From contig NC_079214.1 in assembly GCF_029633865.1 (NCBI RefSeq), positions 25,644,873-25,708,872 of the forward strand: a DNA stretch of 64,000 bases, read 5' to 3'. Every line of letters starts with the position of its first letter. Positions within the stretch are counted from its first letter, which is position 1. This DNA comes from Lampris incognitus. Lineage: Eukaryota; Chordata; Actinopteri; Lampriformes; Lampridae. The position numbers were made by a program, and so were the translations under genes. The notes under the pieces were generated by a model. It was not told where the DNA came from. It searched no databases and worked only from the letters and a program-made list of their open reading frames with translations. Below, one piece after another: positions 9,375 to 23,479 of this stretch.

Positions 9375-12300
9375 GTAAACTCACACCAACAAGATAAAAG
9401 TTTGCTCTGAATTAAATTTTAATACCGTGATTCCCATATTTGTGTAATGAGATTGCTGGAATATTCTTTTGGTGTGCACTTAGGCGTGAAGCCCAAACCA
9501 TTGTTTTGGCAGTATCAGAGCTGGCCACAGCAGACATTACCGTGAGACATTTGTGTGTGTGTGTAATTGTGTGCAAAGAGCAACAGTGGCCAGGATTAGA
9601 GGGAACAGAGTAAATTAACTTGTGCTCTGTGTGACTGTTAAATATCATCGGTAAATCATCGGTAGGTTCATAGCCAAAGGTCAAGTCTCTTAACGGTTGC
9701 GAAGAGTTGCTTGGTTGCAATCACGACTAGATGTAATATAAGTCCAAGTTGGCAAACAGAGCAGGTGTCAACGCCAGCTCTGTAAGATGGTGATTGATGC
9801 TGCACCGCCAGTTCTTTAAGATGAATTGCAATTTTTAGCGCCAATAAAGAGGGAACAGTTACTTTGTCGGAGAGTCAAAAGGGGCTATGTGACTTGACTT
9901 TTTTTGTGTGTGACCTAATGGAACATTTCAGCAGCATGGCTCTAATCCTGCAAAGGTGTGAAAATATAATTGGCTATATGTACACTGCATTGAAAGGCCT
10001 ATGAATAAAACTAGTTGTGGGAGATCCATATGCAAAAGCTATATGGCAATATAGCTGTGATGTTCAGTAGTAGGGGAATACACCTTTAAGGACACATGGA
10101 ATTATGGGATAGTAAAACAGAGCAGCCACGGGGGGGAAGGTAGATGAGGGTCAGTCGGATTATGTGCACATTATGTATGGAGCGAAATAAACATGCCGAA
10201 GTTCCACGGCTAATTCAGAAACGGTGTTATCATCTGTGAGAGTGAAAAGTAGGTCATTACAATAGCCAAACGTTGTTATCTTTCCACTTCGTCTGCGAGA
10301 TAGTGAGTGGCTTTGTGCAGAAACTGAACACACACCAAACAGAATTAAACAGCTTTAGGCTTAGAAGTACAGCTTTGAAATTTAAGGATGGTTTTAGTTA
10401 GGCTGTGCATCAGAGCTGGAGTTATATGGCTAAGAGTATAATTATTTTACTCTCAGATTCATTTTGCTTGCTGAATTCATTTTTTGGCTGTCAAATATTG
10501 TTTCCAGATTTGATTAAGGGGCCATTAACAAACCAGCACTATCCGTTGTTTTTTTGGCTTCAATTTGTTGCTGTGCTTAGGAGAAATGAAGTCACTTTTG
10601 ATGATAGAGTTTATGTTGATGATGTTGATATTTAGACTATTCATCCTCTGACAATCCCCCAGCATTGGAAATATTTTGGCAACTTTTCCTGCTATCACAA
10701 CTGTCAACAAGAGATTTGCATGTATTTTGGAAATATGAAATAGACTGTCTCTTCCTGTGTGGTTTTGATTTTGTGGTTAAGGAAAGTGTGACATCGTTGT
10801 TAGGAGGTCTGGGTTTCCCATCTCCCTTTCCCAGTGATCTGGTGTTCTGGGGGTTCCGTGCTAAGACTAAAAACACAGAATTCCCCAGGTTGCATAACTA
10901 CACATGTCCTCCAGGGAAATAAAAGGTTCATGGCCCTGAATTGTATCAAGTTCAGCTGTCTGGGCCCCCTTGGGCCTCCCCCTGTTCCAACGACCTCCAG
11001 ACCACATTTCCATCTCCCATGTGACTCCATGCCCTCTCCTCATCCTCAGTTTCCTTATTTTCTCATCTTCCCCTTGTGTCTTTGTCTAACGTTGTCTTTT
11101 CTTACAGTGTCTCCTACACGCCCGCATCCACATCCAGAATCAGACTTCCTCCAACCTCCCTTCAGACTCTGCCTCTGTCTACACATGCTGTTGGTATTAT
11201 CGGGCACATGTGGTCCTGTGCGTTCTTGCTCCAACACAACTGCGAACGCACCACCGCTACTCTAAACTGTTGCACTGGATAGTTATAAATCATGCCTCAC
11301 TTGACTTTTACAAGTGGAGGGTTTTCCCTCCAGTCATTGTTCATTGCAAGAGTTCCAGCTAGCTGTACAGTAGCTCTATGGTTGTCTGTTTGAACCCAGG
11401 AAACGTAGATTGGAAGTGTAGACTTGAGTACCAATTCAGTTTGTCTTTGTTATATTGGGTCTATGCCGTGCATTTAAATTCAACAATAGATCATTATAAA
11501 TATTGGAAAGGAGTTTTAGATCGTTAAATACCAATGTAAACATTTGACCCGATTAATGACTAGCAATAATCTAATTCTCAAGGCCATTTTATTCAGACAA
11601 GATATTTATTTTCTGATAACGCATTAGTCTTTTTTAATAAGGAAATTATATCTTAGCTGTTTTGATGGCCCTAGGTCAATAACAATGAGCGAGAGAGGTT
11701 GGTCTCATAACGTTAATGCTAAACAGATGAACAATGCGGGCGAATATTTGTAAAAAAGAGAAAAAAATATTAAAATGATTTGTAATTTCTATTATTATTA
11801 TAACAGAGATTATGTTGATCCTGAAACACCTTGTAAGCATTAATTATGTTTCTGACATCCCCATGGCTTGTTTCCCTGGAAATCTGCAGCTTTGTGTCTA
11901 TGACGGTGCTCACTAGCTCCTGCTGGCTGGAGCCTCTCTGTCCTGCTGGGAATACACAGCCTTGAGTCTGAAATGTGTTTACATTTTGAGCATGTTACAA
12001 ATTATCCGCTAAGACTAACTTTGCGTGACTTGGCAGAAGCCCTCACCTTGCTCAGATGTTGTTTGGGTCAAATGTATTTCAGGGGTTTGCTCTCTCAATT
12101 TGACTGTCTTTATCTGACAGGGGTTCTCCAAGCCAGATGTGAACCCAAACAAAAGGTAAAGTTCTTTATGTGAGTGTGGGTGTACGTGCATTTGTGTGCG
12201 TGAATGCAGATGGACGTGTATACGCCTGTCTGCCTATGTGTGGCGTGGCAGTCTGCCAGTGTGTCTGCAAAACTGGGCTGCACCATGACAGAATTCCAGT

Positions 12301-13129
12301 TTCACTCATTACAATATAAACCTATGAGCAAATTAATGCAACATTTGACCATGTTGACATATTTTTATCCATCCCAGGGTAAATTAATAGATTTATCCTG
12401 ATAATACTGTGTCTTAATTTTGCTTATCAGATTGAGCGATGTTACTCATGTGTATCATGTGTCCACGATTGTCCAAGCACACTTATCTAAAATTGATGTT
12501 TTCCCAAAAATTTCTTTGCAATGTGTATTCAAAACCTCCTCATCACAAAGGTCAAAAGATTTGATCATGTTGTCATTTAGTCATCTAGGCTGGGAAATGG
12601 ACTCCCTAATGTCTCCAGAGAACTCCAGCAATGTCAAAGTTTGAATTATTCGAGGTGGTTAATGTCTGATATGTAATCCGATCTTCATTACCGACCTGTG
12701 AGATTAATGTTGGCTGAATGGCTCTCCAGTTCTGTCTTAGGCTATCATAGATTTCAGTCAAGGCTAATTCTCAATCCACAATTTTCAAACAAGATGAATA
12801 TCGTATTTATTATATGAGTTAGAGACTCATACATGATGGCAAATGGAGGGCATGATTTATGTGTCTTTCATAGTCATTATCTGTCTATCTATCTGTCTGT
12901 CTGTCAACAGCATCACACTAAATCCTTGCAAATAAAGACACAACACAGTGGTGAGAAAAAGAAGCACAATCCTGGTAATTTATCGTTCTTTTATATATAA
13001 ATAACACAAATAACTTACAACACTGAATGATAACATAATGCTATATGCCATTATTAAGATATTGCAGTGATATGCTGTAATGCAGAGTTTAAGAAAGTAG
13101 GCTGTTGAGATTGAGATTGAGATGAGAAG

Positions 13130-13132
<3 letters not shown>
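9375..13132. other. Intron-like noncoding region
   Basis: No repeat family is recognised over most of the stretch. A 35-nt mini-exon candidate at 12121-12155 has a strong acceptor (CTTTATCTGACAG) and a GTAAAG donor. It is open in phase 0 (GFSKPDVNPNK), which is compatible with the exon ending at 9374, but it is too short to trust. TTTAT/AAATA-rich sequence dominates elsewhere. Confidence 0.35.

Positions 13133-13210
<78 letters not shown>
13133..13210. repeat. (AT)n microsatellite
   Basis: About 39 uninterrupted AT units downstream of the fgf7 3' end. Confidence 0.98.
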
Positions 13211-13212
<2 letters not shown>

Positions 13213-14240
13213 GAAAAATTAATTACATAAGTGGCCCTTCTGGTAAATACTTTCAATGCTTCTTTGCAGGATGACTGTCAGATCTGGTGAAAAAATTGGA
13301 ATGTCCTAACAGTTAAAAAAACAACTCTCAAATAAATAGTGGTTTTACATATATGGAAAGGGAATAGAATTTCACGTGAAACATTTATATGATCATTAGT
13401 TGTGAGGCCGAAAAAAAATGAATTGCATAACATACACATTTAAAATGGTGTTCACTTTGTATTTGTATTTTAATCTTTATAGCTCGTCAGCAGCAGCAGC
13501 AGAGTATTCTAACATCTTAGAGTCACACCTTGATAATGAAGAGGGAGGCAGTGAGCAGCTATAATGCATGTGACCCAAGTCCAGCCCACGAGCATTAAGG
13601 ACTAGATAACAGATCAACAGTTCATCAAAAAAGGTGACACAAATTCACTGAATGTGCTGGATGCAATGTCACCAGGGCTCTGTTTATGGTGCTCTGTGCA
13701 CTCACGCCACAATAAGAAAGAAAGTCCAGCTTGCTTCCTCTTATAGCTCGAGACAAGTAACTTGGATGTTAATCTTGGTTTTGGGCCTTTTTTGTGGATA
13801 ACCAGGTCCCTTTTTCTGGCTGTTGATAGATGACTTCTTGTTATACAGAAACTTTCATAAAGAGATATTCAAATGTGCTATAAGGAGACATACTTAACCA
13901 TCATAACTGATTCGAATTTGATGGTTTCATCATTTCTATTTCAGCTGACCATAAAGTAAGCATAAGATCCTCTGGAGGAAATTGTATCAACGCGGTTAGA
14001 TTTTTTTTCAACTGGAATCTTTCTGGGAAATTTTCAAACGTTCCTAATGTGTCTTTGTTGATTTCTCATAAATATGCCAAAAATGTTCGGGACATCAAAT
14101 GACTAATTCACAATTCAACAAGTAGGAGAGTAGACCATGATGTGGGTACTAAGATTATGTCAGTTCTGTGTCGAGACACTTTTACTGGTATATGTGGTTG
14201 AAACCATACATGATATGCTGCTCATAAGTCCTTGGGTTTG

Positions 14241-14456
14241 TCAGTCCACCCGCCTCTCCTCATCCCTACATTTCATAGGGATGAAGTGAGATGCTATGTG
14301 CTCCCTCCTGGTCTTCTTCCCCCGCAATGGCCTTCCCTTTTGAGACAGGGCTATGAACATTTCTTTGCCAGTTACCGTCCACTTTGCAGAGGAGTAAGCA
14401 TTGAAGTAATTTTCTAGGAAAACCTCCTTGAAGTTGCAGTTCTCATTGTAGATCTT
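14241..14456 (-). CDS. fgf7: fgf7 coding exon 3
   Basis: 216 nt from acceptor TTATACAG to the stop at 14241-14243. It encodes [20 protein letters not shown] through the basic C-terminal region. Intron 2 is only 144 bp. Confidence 0.93.
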   Translation of the reverse strand, partial: KIYNENCNFKEVFLENYFNAYSSAKWTVTGKEMFIALSQKGRPLRGKKTRREHIASHFIPMKCRDEERRVD

Positions 14457-17400
14457 CTGTATAAGGATAAAAAAATACAATCACATGCTTTATTGTACAT
14501 TTTTTTACATGTCACCAGCACCAAGTGTAACTTCTAAGCATTGTTTTTGGTCCCTTTTTTTTTTCTATTTAGATATTTTGCCACAGAGGAGGAATGTTAC
14601 CTTGCCTTGCAGCTGCCCATTCTTGTTCATGGAGATATAATACTGACTCTTCACCCCCTTGATAGCCAATATACCCCCCTCAGACACCGTCCGGATCTCC
14701 AGGATACCTAAAAGATAGTCACACAGTACAGAGGATGACAGCTATTATAGAACAGATAGCAGACTATCAACATTCAGACTTTTGCCCCGGCGCTGCACTG
14801 TGCTCAGAATTCATCTCCATTAACAGACGGGATTGGCGTTCCTGTGCTTAATCAGTCTGCGGTCCCCCTGGCTTCATTCAAGCCTTGTTAACTGGCCTGG
14901 GTGGCCATTACACAAACCACAACCTTTGCCTTGGCACATATGGGAGACAGATTAGGCCTCCCTCCCTTGGGATTGAGAAAACTACCTCCTTGCATATGCT
15001 TTGCACGCTAAGATTCAGACCTGCTCTCCACTTCTGCAGGAGAGTAAACCATCTACTGCCAAACTATTTTGGCATTGTGGTAGTTTTGTGAAACAATGCA
15101 GTGGTTCAGCAGAAATGTATATCGCTGATTTGATATAAATCCTTACAATGAAAATGCTTGGTAATGTATTTTATTAATTGTTTTGAGTTATATGAATAAA
15201 TAAAAAAAATGCAAAAGAATGCAATAAAAGCAGAAAGTCATCGGTTGTATCTTGCATGGACTAAAGTCTATCTCAACTAACCGAAGTTCAACATAAAGCA
15301 AAGAGAATGTGTATTCAGTCTCCAAAGAGAAACTACACACTTCAGAATTCAGTAGAGTTGAATCTCAGTGATGGTTAAACAGTATGCCCACTCACCTTTC
15401 CCGAAGATGAATGAGTTTATTTCTGGTCTTTTGTGACTATAAAGCTAAGTCTATTATCCTTACTCATTACCATCCAACGCTTTGACTCTGCACATGCCCA
15501 GAATGTACAACCTGACTCTGTAAAGAGCTATGAAAAAAAAAGTCTACTCTGAAAAACACAATTCTTTTTCCGTGTTGTTACAAAAATTGTTGACTCTGAC
15601 TTTGGACCCAGATTAGACTTGACTGGACCCAGAAAGATCTTTCAGAAAGGTTTTGCATTTGCATCCCTGCTCTCAGGTTAACACACATCTGTCTTTTAAT
15701 AATGTTTCATACATCTTAAGCCATCCCATCATACTACAGAACCCTAATCTAGCATGTGAATATCATATTTATTGCCTTTGTGATGAAACGCAAGGCTCAA
15801 GCTCTGTTGAGTTTAATAAAAAATAACATTTCCGCATCAAAGCTCTCAAACTTGTGACCTGATCCAAGGAGGGGGGGGATACTTCAAAGAATCAGAACCC
15901 AGCCCAGGTTTGAGTCAGATTCTCGGCTATTTGCAGGGAAGGAGACCTTTAATGTTGATTTAAACATCTAGCTGTGATTTTTCCATTCGACAGACAGAGA
16001 CATATAGAAAGGAGAGCATCATTAAAGGTGTTTCATTGCTTTTCAGATCACAAACAGATGGCAGTCTCCCAGGCGTCCCAAAATTTGTCTGTGTTGCACC
16101 AAGGTTTCATATTAGACTTGACATTGCTACTCATTTACCGTGCGTACGGATTTATTTAACAGGACAAGCACTGATGTTACTTTTGTGGTGGTTGTGTGGT
16201 GCAGGAGCAAAGGAACCTCTGTGAGGGGCAGGAGAAAACCCAAATGGACAGAGCTGCCATCTCAAACGACACAAAATTCACTGTTAATGTTAAGGATCAC
16301 GGTTAACCCTGATTGAATTAAAGTTCTGAGACTCGGGGAGGATGAAATTGTCTCAGATACACAGACACCAACACACTTCCTCACACAAAGTATTAACAAG
16401 TTGGCTCGGTGGTATACGGGGAGCCTCTCGGGCTTTCCTCAGCTTGAACAGATTTGCCTTCGCTCTCTGGTCCAGTCCCCGGCAATGTAAACTCATTTGT
16501 GGGTGATCCTTAATTCTTTCCTCCCTGGATAGAGGAAACACATTGCATTGCTTCACTGCAATGAAACAGACTTCTAGCAATAGTGGGTTCTTGCCCAGGC
16601 TGAAAAATCTTATCATCACACATTAACAATATCACAACCTTATTCCAGTGATCAGAAAAAAATAACGCTATTGATAAAATAACATTTTCCAAATCTAAGA
16701 AAAAGAGAAACCCAGTTTCCAAAGCATCGCGTTTTACATATTGTGAATTAAATGGTGACTGTAAGACATGATGAGTCTTGTATTTGCTGTGGGCTAACCT
16801 CACCCATTTCACAAGTGTATGTTTGGGTAATTAGGGGAAATATCATGTGAAGTTAGCACAAAAAGAAGTAGGCTCAGGCACAGTTTATTCTTTTGATTTG
16901 CTTTAAATTTGTCTTTAAAATTTGTCTACGTCGTTTGTCATTCTTAGATTTAGGAACTGCCGTGTATGAGAAGTTCTTTATATGAGGCTATGTAAGGTTC
17001 TTTTGCTCGAACTTTTGTCAATGTTATAATCACACCGTAGTTATTCTCAGGATCTGGGATGCTCCAGTGTCCTCCACTGTGATGCAGACATGCATGTGTT
17101 AGTAATTAGTAGTGGACATTTGAAGACTTATTTTATTCGTTTGTTGATATGCAACCTGTATTGGGTGTCAGGCTGTGTTTACACAGTGAAAGGGGAATTG
17201 TCCAGTCCTCTACGGTTCAGTGTACGGGAGCAATGCAAAACATAGGTTCTGTCCTCGACCAGCCTCCACAGTTGTACTTCCTGTTTGTTGGATTGTTCTC
17301 ATCTTATTTATTCGATGTTTACTGCACTCTTTGGGTTCCAGCATAACTTAAAAAACCTATATATTGTGGTTTCAATGCCTGCTTAAAACAATGCATAATT

Positions 17401-19193
17401 TTGAATACTGCCTGGCATTAAGTCTTTGATCGGCACATCCTCTGAGAGTGTTGTGCTTACAAGGACAAGTCTGAAATTGCTTCTTTTCTAAAGATGAGAC
17501 TCTTTGGAAATAGGCCTATATATACATTTTTGTTATAAGGGCACAGGAACTGTAGCAGCCAAACATGCCTAAGTTAGTCATTTTGGTTTCTTTCTTTCTG
17601 GCTGTTTTTTCCTTCTTCTTCTTTTTGTCTTTTTTTTTTTTGGTGAAAGCCGCTGACTGCATGTGGTAATCTTTTCAAGGCTCGATATTTCACACAGCCA
17701 AAAAGTATGAATCAGTGATTTATCCCATATATTTTTATACATTTGTACACCATACTGGTCAGTTCAAAGGCTTGTTGGGCATATTTCTGTGCACTTTGTG
17801 CGTGCTTCTGTCAGCCACATCTGGGTGTATCAATTTTTTTCTGCTTCTCATTGCCAATTGTTACGCAAGCCTCTTTTCCAGTCACAGGCAATCCCTGTCA
17901 CGCCAACATTCCAGCTACAGCCGCACCGTCAGATAGGAGGAAATGATAGCTATCTGAAACATCCTCACCATCACAGAGGTTTCTAATGGTATCTAAATAC
18001 ACGTCTTTAAAACTAAATGACGAATTGCCGTGGTTAGCCATAATCATAATCAGCATGCTTGATAATATTTCATGCATTTGTCTATCTATCATTATTAACA
18101 ATAAGTTTGATGAAATTAAAATTGTGTAGTTGGATTGTGTTAAATAGGGTGAAATGTTCCCCCAAAGGATGCCATGTGTCCTCCTGCTAGTGCAACGCCA
18201 GAGGAGGCAAGATTGGCCATCGCTATGTTAGGATAAACAGAGATAAACTCACCCGTGGTTGTGTAAGATGCTAAGCTATCATTCCAAGAAAAGTTTAGAG
18301 GGTGACTATGATGATAACTCTTTCCATTTCTATATCGGTCAACTGCCCCGGTGTTCCCAGATTATTCGGACGCAGTGTTTGTGAGAGAGAAACCGCCTGA
18401 GCAAGTGCGAGTCACTGCCAGGGAGTGCCTTTGTCATGAGCCGATAAGGCCTTGGCTCCAAGCAGCCTTCAATCTCCGTTAGTTTACTTCATTACAAACT
18501 GTGTTTAGATGGTGTTATGATTGGGCAGGCCAAAGCCCACACCTGCTTCGCTTTACCTCTGTCACTTTGGCCGCGCTAACAGAGACACATCACCCATTAA
18601 CACTATGATTACACTGTGGAGAACATTTGACAATAACACCTCCCACGTGCTCCCATCACCTTGCCGGGCCAAAGACTCATTACTCACTCAGCACAGAGAT
18701 CCCTCACACTGAAATCAGTCTGGCAGAACTCAGACACTTCACCTGAGTGGGATTTATCCCTACATCCATTTATGCCGACATCTCAGGGTCAAACCGGTAA
18801 TGATAAACATGGGTTGTTGTTTTTTAAAATGTTCTTATTAGGAATCAATATAAAAGAAATGCTGAAGCAAACACTGATAATCAGGGGAATGAAAAGGTCT
18901 TCCTTACTGTAGCAGTTGGTGGGGTCTTGAGTTCCATTGATGTTGCCGTAGTCGTCAATGGTTAGGAACCACTGCGTGCGACTGAACAGTTGTCGGATGC
19001 GCACGTCCCCTCCTTCCATGTAGTCGTAGTTCCTGGTGTGGCGCTCGTGCTTGGAGCAGTTCATGATGGCAGCCAGTTGCTCTGGAGTACGGTCACTACA
19101 GGCCACACACACACTGCCAAACAGGAAGATCATGTGCACGTACAGTCCCGAGAGCAAATTTGGCAGGTTCCATGTCAGCATCCATTTGGGCAT
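14241..19193 (-). CDS. fgf7: fgf7: fibroblast growth factor 7 (keratinocyte growth factor)
   Basis: Three coding exons on the minus strand: 18908-19193, 14601-14707 and 14241-14456, with consensus GT/AG sites. They encode 202 residues (human FGF7 has 194). The start [11 protein letters not shown] aligns with the human start, and an N-terminal signal peptide covers about residues 1-31. The FGF7 signature [15 protein letters not shown] lies at about 56-70. N-glycosylation sequons lie at Asn45 and Asn86. The beta-trefoil follows, with ENCNFKE and the basic heparin/receptor region around [12 protein letters not shown] near the C-terminus. FGF7 is a secreted, mesenchyme-derived ligand of epithelial FGFR2b. 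An in-frame ATG further upstream (19265) is less likely as the start. The C-terminal tail beyond HFIPM is longer than in mammals. The introns look free of large elements. Confidence 0.93.
14601..14707 (-). CDS. fgf7: fgf7 coding exon 2
   Basis: 107 nt between acceptor CTTTTAG and donor AAG|GTAACA. It encodes [20 protein letters not shown] and the rest of the trefoil middle. It is one codon longer than the usual 104-nt FGF exon 2 because of an extra Gly. Confidence 0.93.
14708..18907 (-). other. fgf7 intron 1
   Basis: 4.2 kb without recognised transposon coding sequence, microsatellite or SINE. That is notable in a window otherwise dense with insertions. Short open frames inside show no family resemblance. 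Confidence 0.7.
18908..19193 (-). CDS. fgf7: fgf7 coding exon 1
   Basis: 286 nt: 95 codons plus 1 nt, ending at donor ACA|GTAAGG. It carries the signal peptide, the Asn45 sequon and the FGF7-specific YDYMEGGD motif. The phase-1 exon end is the conserved FGF gene structure. Confidence 0.93.
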
Positions 19194-22100
19194 TATAATG
19201 CAATGCAGTGGAGCTCCATGAACAACATACTGAAATGTGAGATAGAGATCCGTGAGCTGTTCCACTGCCCCACGACCCTAGGCCCCTGACCCCCTTAGTT
19301 GTGACCTTGCATGTCCTTCTTGCGGCGGGGACTCCTGGTGGGACGCTGAGACAGACTGGTGGCTTCGGAAGTTATGGTTGGAGAATGAATTGGAGCAGAC
19401 CGGTCAATGAGGTGATGCTTCTCTTTAATCCTCACTAGCTGTGTGTGTTGCCTGGACCATCGTTTGGGGAATTAAGTCCAAAAACAGACATCGTAATCCA
19501 CTTCAGCAACCTTGATGCGGGGCATCACTGTGAAAACAAGACATATCCATCCACATATATAATATATATATATATGTATTTATATAAATACTGTGCTTGT
19601 TTAATTTCATGCGTACAATTTTTTTTTACAGGAATGTTAAACTGGTTGAATATATTAAACATAAAAGCCTGTCAAAATAGCACTTTAGAGATGCTGTGAA
19701 TTGCATAATGTTAAACACTTGCACTGAACATCTGCTTTTTTCAAATCATATTAGATATTTTCAAACTGCTCTTCTAGCATTCAATCAGAATTTCAACATC
19801 TTATGCTTGCGTGCGCTCTCCTCCCCGTGATACAAAGTTGCGAAATATTGTGGCAATACTTTTCAACATCAGCCTCACTGTTCAGAAATCCCCTCTCTGT
19901 CAGCATGCATAAGTCACAGAGGACCACAATTATCATCAGTACGTGTTTCAGACAAACCTTCAAGTCTTTGCCGTTTTTCAGCTGCGAAAGAGCCTGGTCG
20001 AATAACTTACATGTGCTGTGAGGGATGATAGGTGCTGAAAGAGGTGTATTCCTTTTCCCCTTAGCGTTTTAATTTGTAGATTCTCTAGTTGCAGAGTTGC
20101 AGACTCAGTGGTGAACCGAGCCCAGTGCTGCTGGTGAGCTAGGCAGGAGCTGAGAGCCTCTGTCACTTCCCATGGATGTCTCCCTGACTCTGGCAGGCTG
20201 GCTCTGTGCATCTTCCACTGTTGTTGTGCACTCTGGTTAGATAAATGCCTCTTGCTGACCTCACTTGAGAGCAATTAGATCCCAACCAGTCAGCTGTCCC
20301 TTGGCGAGATGCGATAGAGAAACACCCTCTGCCTGCCTTTCTCTGTCACTTACCCACCGGACATGAGAGGGAGCTATAAACATTTGGAATAGCTGACTCT
20401 CCTCGGTACGCAGCCTGAAAACGTTTCCAGCATTTGCATGTGCAGTGACTGTGCTACGTCCTACTATTCCTCTGCCTTTTTCCAAGAAACCCTCTGCTTT
20501 TAAATATGTTTGCACTGTGTATGTTAAGAGTCTCATATTGACTTGCATTTGGTGAATTGATGGTTCGGGTGTTTGCTCTGATTATAAAGCTCCCAGGAAT
20601 TTCTCCCCTATCATTTAAATTGTCAGTATCATTTAGTGTGTATGTTTTGTTGCCTTGAATTATACACGAGGATTTATTGACTTGAGAGCCGAAAAAAAAA
20701 AAACATCAAAGAATTGACTCACTTCGTTGGCTTATTAAGAGTAATGGGGGAAGCAATAAGTTACAACTGGCAGGCATCCATCAAGGAAGGGAAAAACAGA
20801 AGACATTATATAACTGCTTAGAAGTAGTCATCTCTGTGTCAGGGAGTCATGCACTCTTTCACTTTTTGTGTTTGTATTTAAAGCTACAATATATCACTTT
20901 ACATACCTGGCCTTTCCTTGGACTCACCACTTCAAAAGTTTATATGGGCCCTAATGACGCACTCCCCTGGGGAGGTCAGGGCTGCAGACCTGAGAGAGAG
21001 GGACTTCTGGCCACAGCAGGCCTCCCTCTCATCTGCTAAACTGGTGGTCATAAAGGCCTGATCTATTAGGTGTCACTCAGGCATGCTTGTCTGTCCCCTC
21101 CATCACCTGAGAGACAGTTCACACACTCTCAACACCATACACAAGATATGACTGCCACTAGCCTGTCTGGATTGCCCATCCAAACACTTCAGTATTAGAC
21201 GTAAGATGACTGACTTTAGTAGGAGCATGGATTTCTAGACTCAACGCAGCAGTGGACATGTCATTCCATCAGCAAACCTATACATTTTGACACCCCCCCC
21301 CAATAAAGCTGACAAAAGTAAGTGTTTTTGATTGATATTTAGTTTGAATTCTGAAATATTGTTTCTCATGACAGGTGGATGTTGATTCATTTGACACTAT
21401 GGGAGTTTCAGTATAGTTTTAGTTATAGCGAGAGGTCCACCATGCTGTAACAATTTCCTCTACCAGGTGACCCCTGCTGTCAGTCACATCCATGTGTATG
21501 GTGTGTGGTGTGTGTATGGGGTGGGGGTGGACGGGGGGCAAAGACAGATGGGTCAGTGGAAATAAGGGAAAATTAGATAGGGGTGTCCCATTATTAGCTG
21601 GAGTTTTTGAATTGTAATCGAATTCAAACTTGCCTGTTGCGCTCCGAACCTGTGTTAAGATTAAAATGTCAAAACCTGTTCTTATGTAGCCTGCCCATGT
21701 ACAAAATGTACTGTACAGAGAGGCGGTATCTGAACTCTCATCTTTAATAGCTGATTGCAGCAGTTAAATTTACTCCACCTGGCTGCCCCGTGGGCCTCTC
21801 TTTAGAGATTTTACAAGAGAACCCAGTTCACAGGTTAAGGATGGCGCCCTTGACCTCGCGTGATTAAGATACATGAGGCTGGGAAGGAGAAGCCTTGACA
21901 GACCGATTTAATGGCAATGACACTGATTATACAATCAACAGGGTGTGATCATAACAATAACCAGACTAATTGGACTGAAAAGACACCCTCCCCCCTAACT
22001 CCTTAGTTTATTTGTTTTCTGACTTTATCCTTTGGATGTACTCAGGATTGTGCCTCATGCACTTCCTCCAGACTCCACAAGATTTATCATCTTCTGAGCA

Positions 22101-22658
22101 TCACGCTCTTGGGAGGGGTTTTCCAGAACACTGATGGTTCTCAGTTTGATTCTTTAATCTGCTCTCTCAAATGTGTTTACAAAATGTTATGAAATTGATG
22201 CTTGGCTGTTTACCCACTTGGTAATATATTGAACATATGTTGAAACAAGACATTTATGTGAAGAGGAGGATCAGCTGCACTGATCAAACTTCGTAAGGCT
22301 ATGAAAAAGTGCTTGAAAGACTGAATCTAAGGATCTGTTTATGTGTACTTGAGAATAAATTAAATCCCATATCATGAAAGAATGACTTCATGTTATTTCC
22401 GTTCTTAATTTTCCAAAACAAACTTCCAGCATGTCAGCATGTGCCTGTGGGTATGTGTATTTGTTTGTTTATCTGTGTGTGTGTGTGTGTATGTACGCGT
22501 GCGCGAATTCGTGTATGTGTATCAAGTGAAGTCAAGTTTATTCATATAGCGCTAAATCACATTCTTAAGACCCTCTGAGACTGAGACTGATACTGAGGGT
22601 GACTGAGAAGCAGGTAGATACAGTAAACAACAGTAGACAGCAATCCTTAGACCCTCTA

Positions 22659-22660
<2 letters not shown>
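19194..22660. other. fgf7 upstream region
   Basis: It probably holds the fgf7 5' UTR and promoter (minus strand). No further exon, SINE or LINE is recognised. A short (TA)n-type run lies near 19555-19580 and a TG-rich patch at 22475-22520. Confidence 0.4.
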
Positions 22661-22728
<68 letters not shown>

Positions 22729-22736
22729 CGTGTGTG
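22661..22736. repeat. (TG)n microsatellite
   Basis: About 30 TG units followed by imperfect ones. Confidence 0.97.
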
Positions 22737-23479
22737 CCGGTTGTTTGGTTTTATAGTTTGAATGGTTGCCTGCTGGCATTCTAGGATCAAAGTCCCAGAA
22801 CTGTCTGGAGTTTACAGTAGCATAGGAAGTGCTGTGGCTGCAGGGCTCACTAAGTGGACCTGTGTTCTTCTTTGATTTTGTGTGACTATCTGTCTGTCCA
22901 TGTATCAGCTTGCCTCTAGTTCCTCTCTGCTGTGTCTGTCTCTTTCTCCCAGGGTTTCTTGCAGGTTTGAAAGTGGAGAGTTAGCGTTAAAAACGTCACC
23001 TCTCCCTGCAATTGAATTCTGCTGGTGAAACCAACAGACACACTCTCAAGAGTCTGAGAGGGTTCACGGCAGTGTAACATGCAATTGTGCATACTCACAG
23101 TCCTCCAGCACCAGGTTTGTAAGCATACCTAGTTTCTACCTGTCACAGCCAGCTAAAGGCCAGTGTATTGGCATCATTAACTGGTTTCAATTATAATGCT
23201 ATCTGTACAACATAAGTAAAGTGACTAGACATAAAGTTTAATTTTTGTTATAAGCTTATGACTTTATAGAAGTTCTGTCTACATGTAGCTGTGTAGTCAC
23301 GTTTCTTATGTGATGTAATGTAACATTTGCATGACAGTAGTAAATGCACGATTATGGAGTTGGCTATTTGAGATGGGGTGAGTCCAGAGTTATAGCAGAA
23401 GCATAACACACAAGCTAAAACACATGCAAACACGTGCACATGCACGCACAATCACACAGAAGTTTCTCAGGACAGTTTT
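22737..23479. other. No recognisable feature
   Basis: Noncoding sequence before the LINE relic. Confidence 0.4.

Noticed and set aside
10637..11265. Overlapping open frames of 80-140 codons as a host gene
   Set aside because: No splice structure, no domain, and both strands open by composition.
18789..19265. A single-exon 158-residue protein on the minus strand
   Set aside because: Its middle is fgf7 exon 1. The downstream part reads through the GT donor into the intron, and the upstream Met is not supported by homology.
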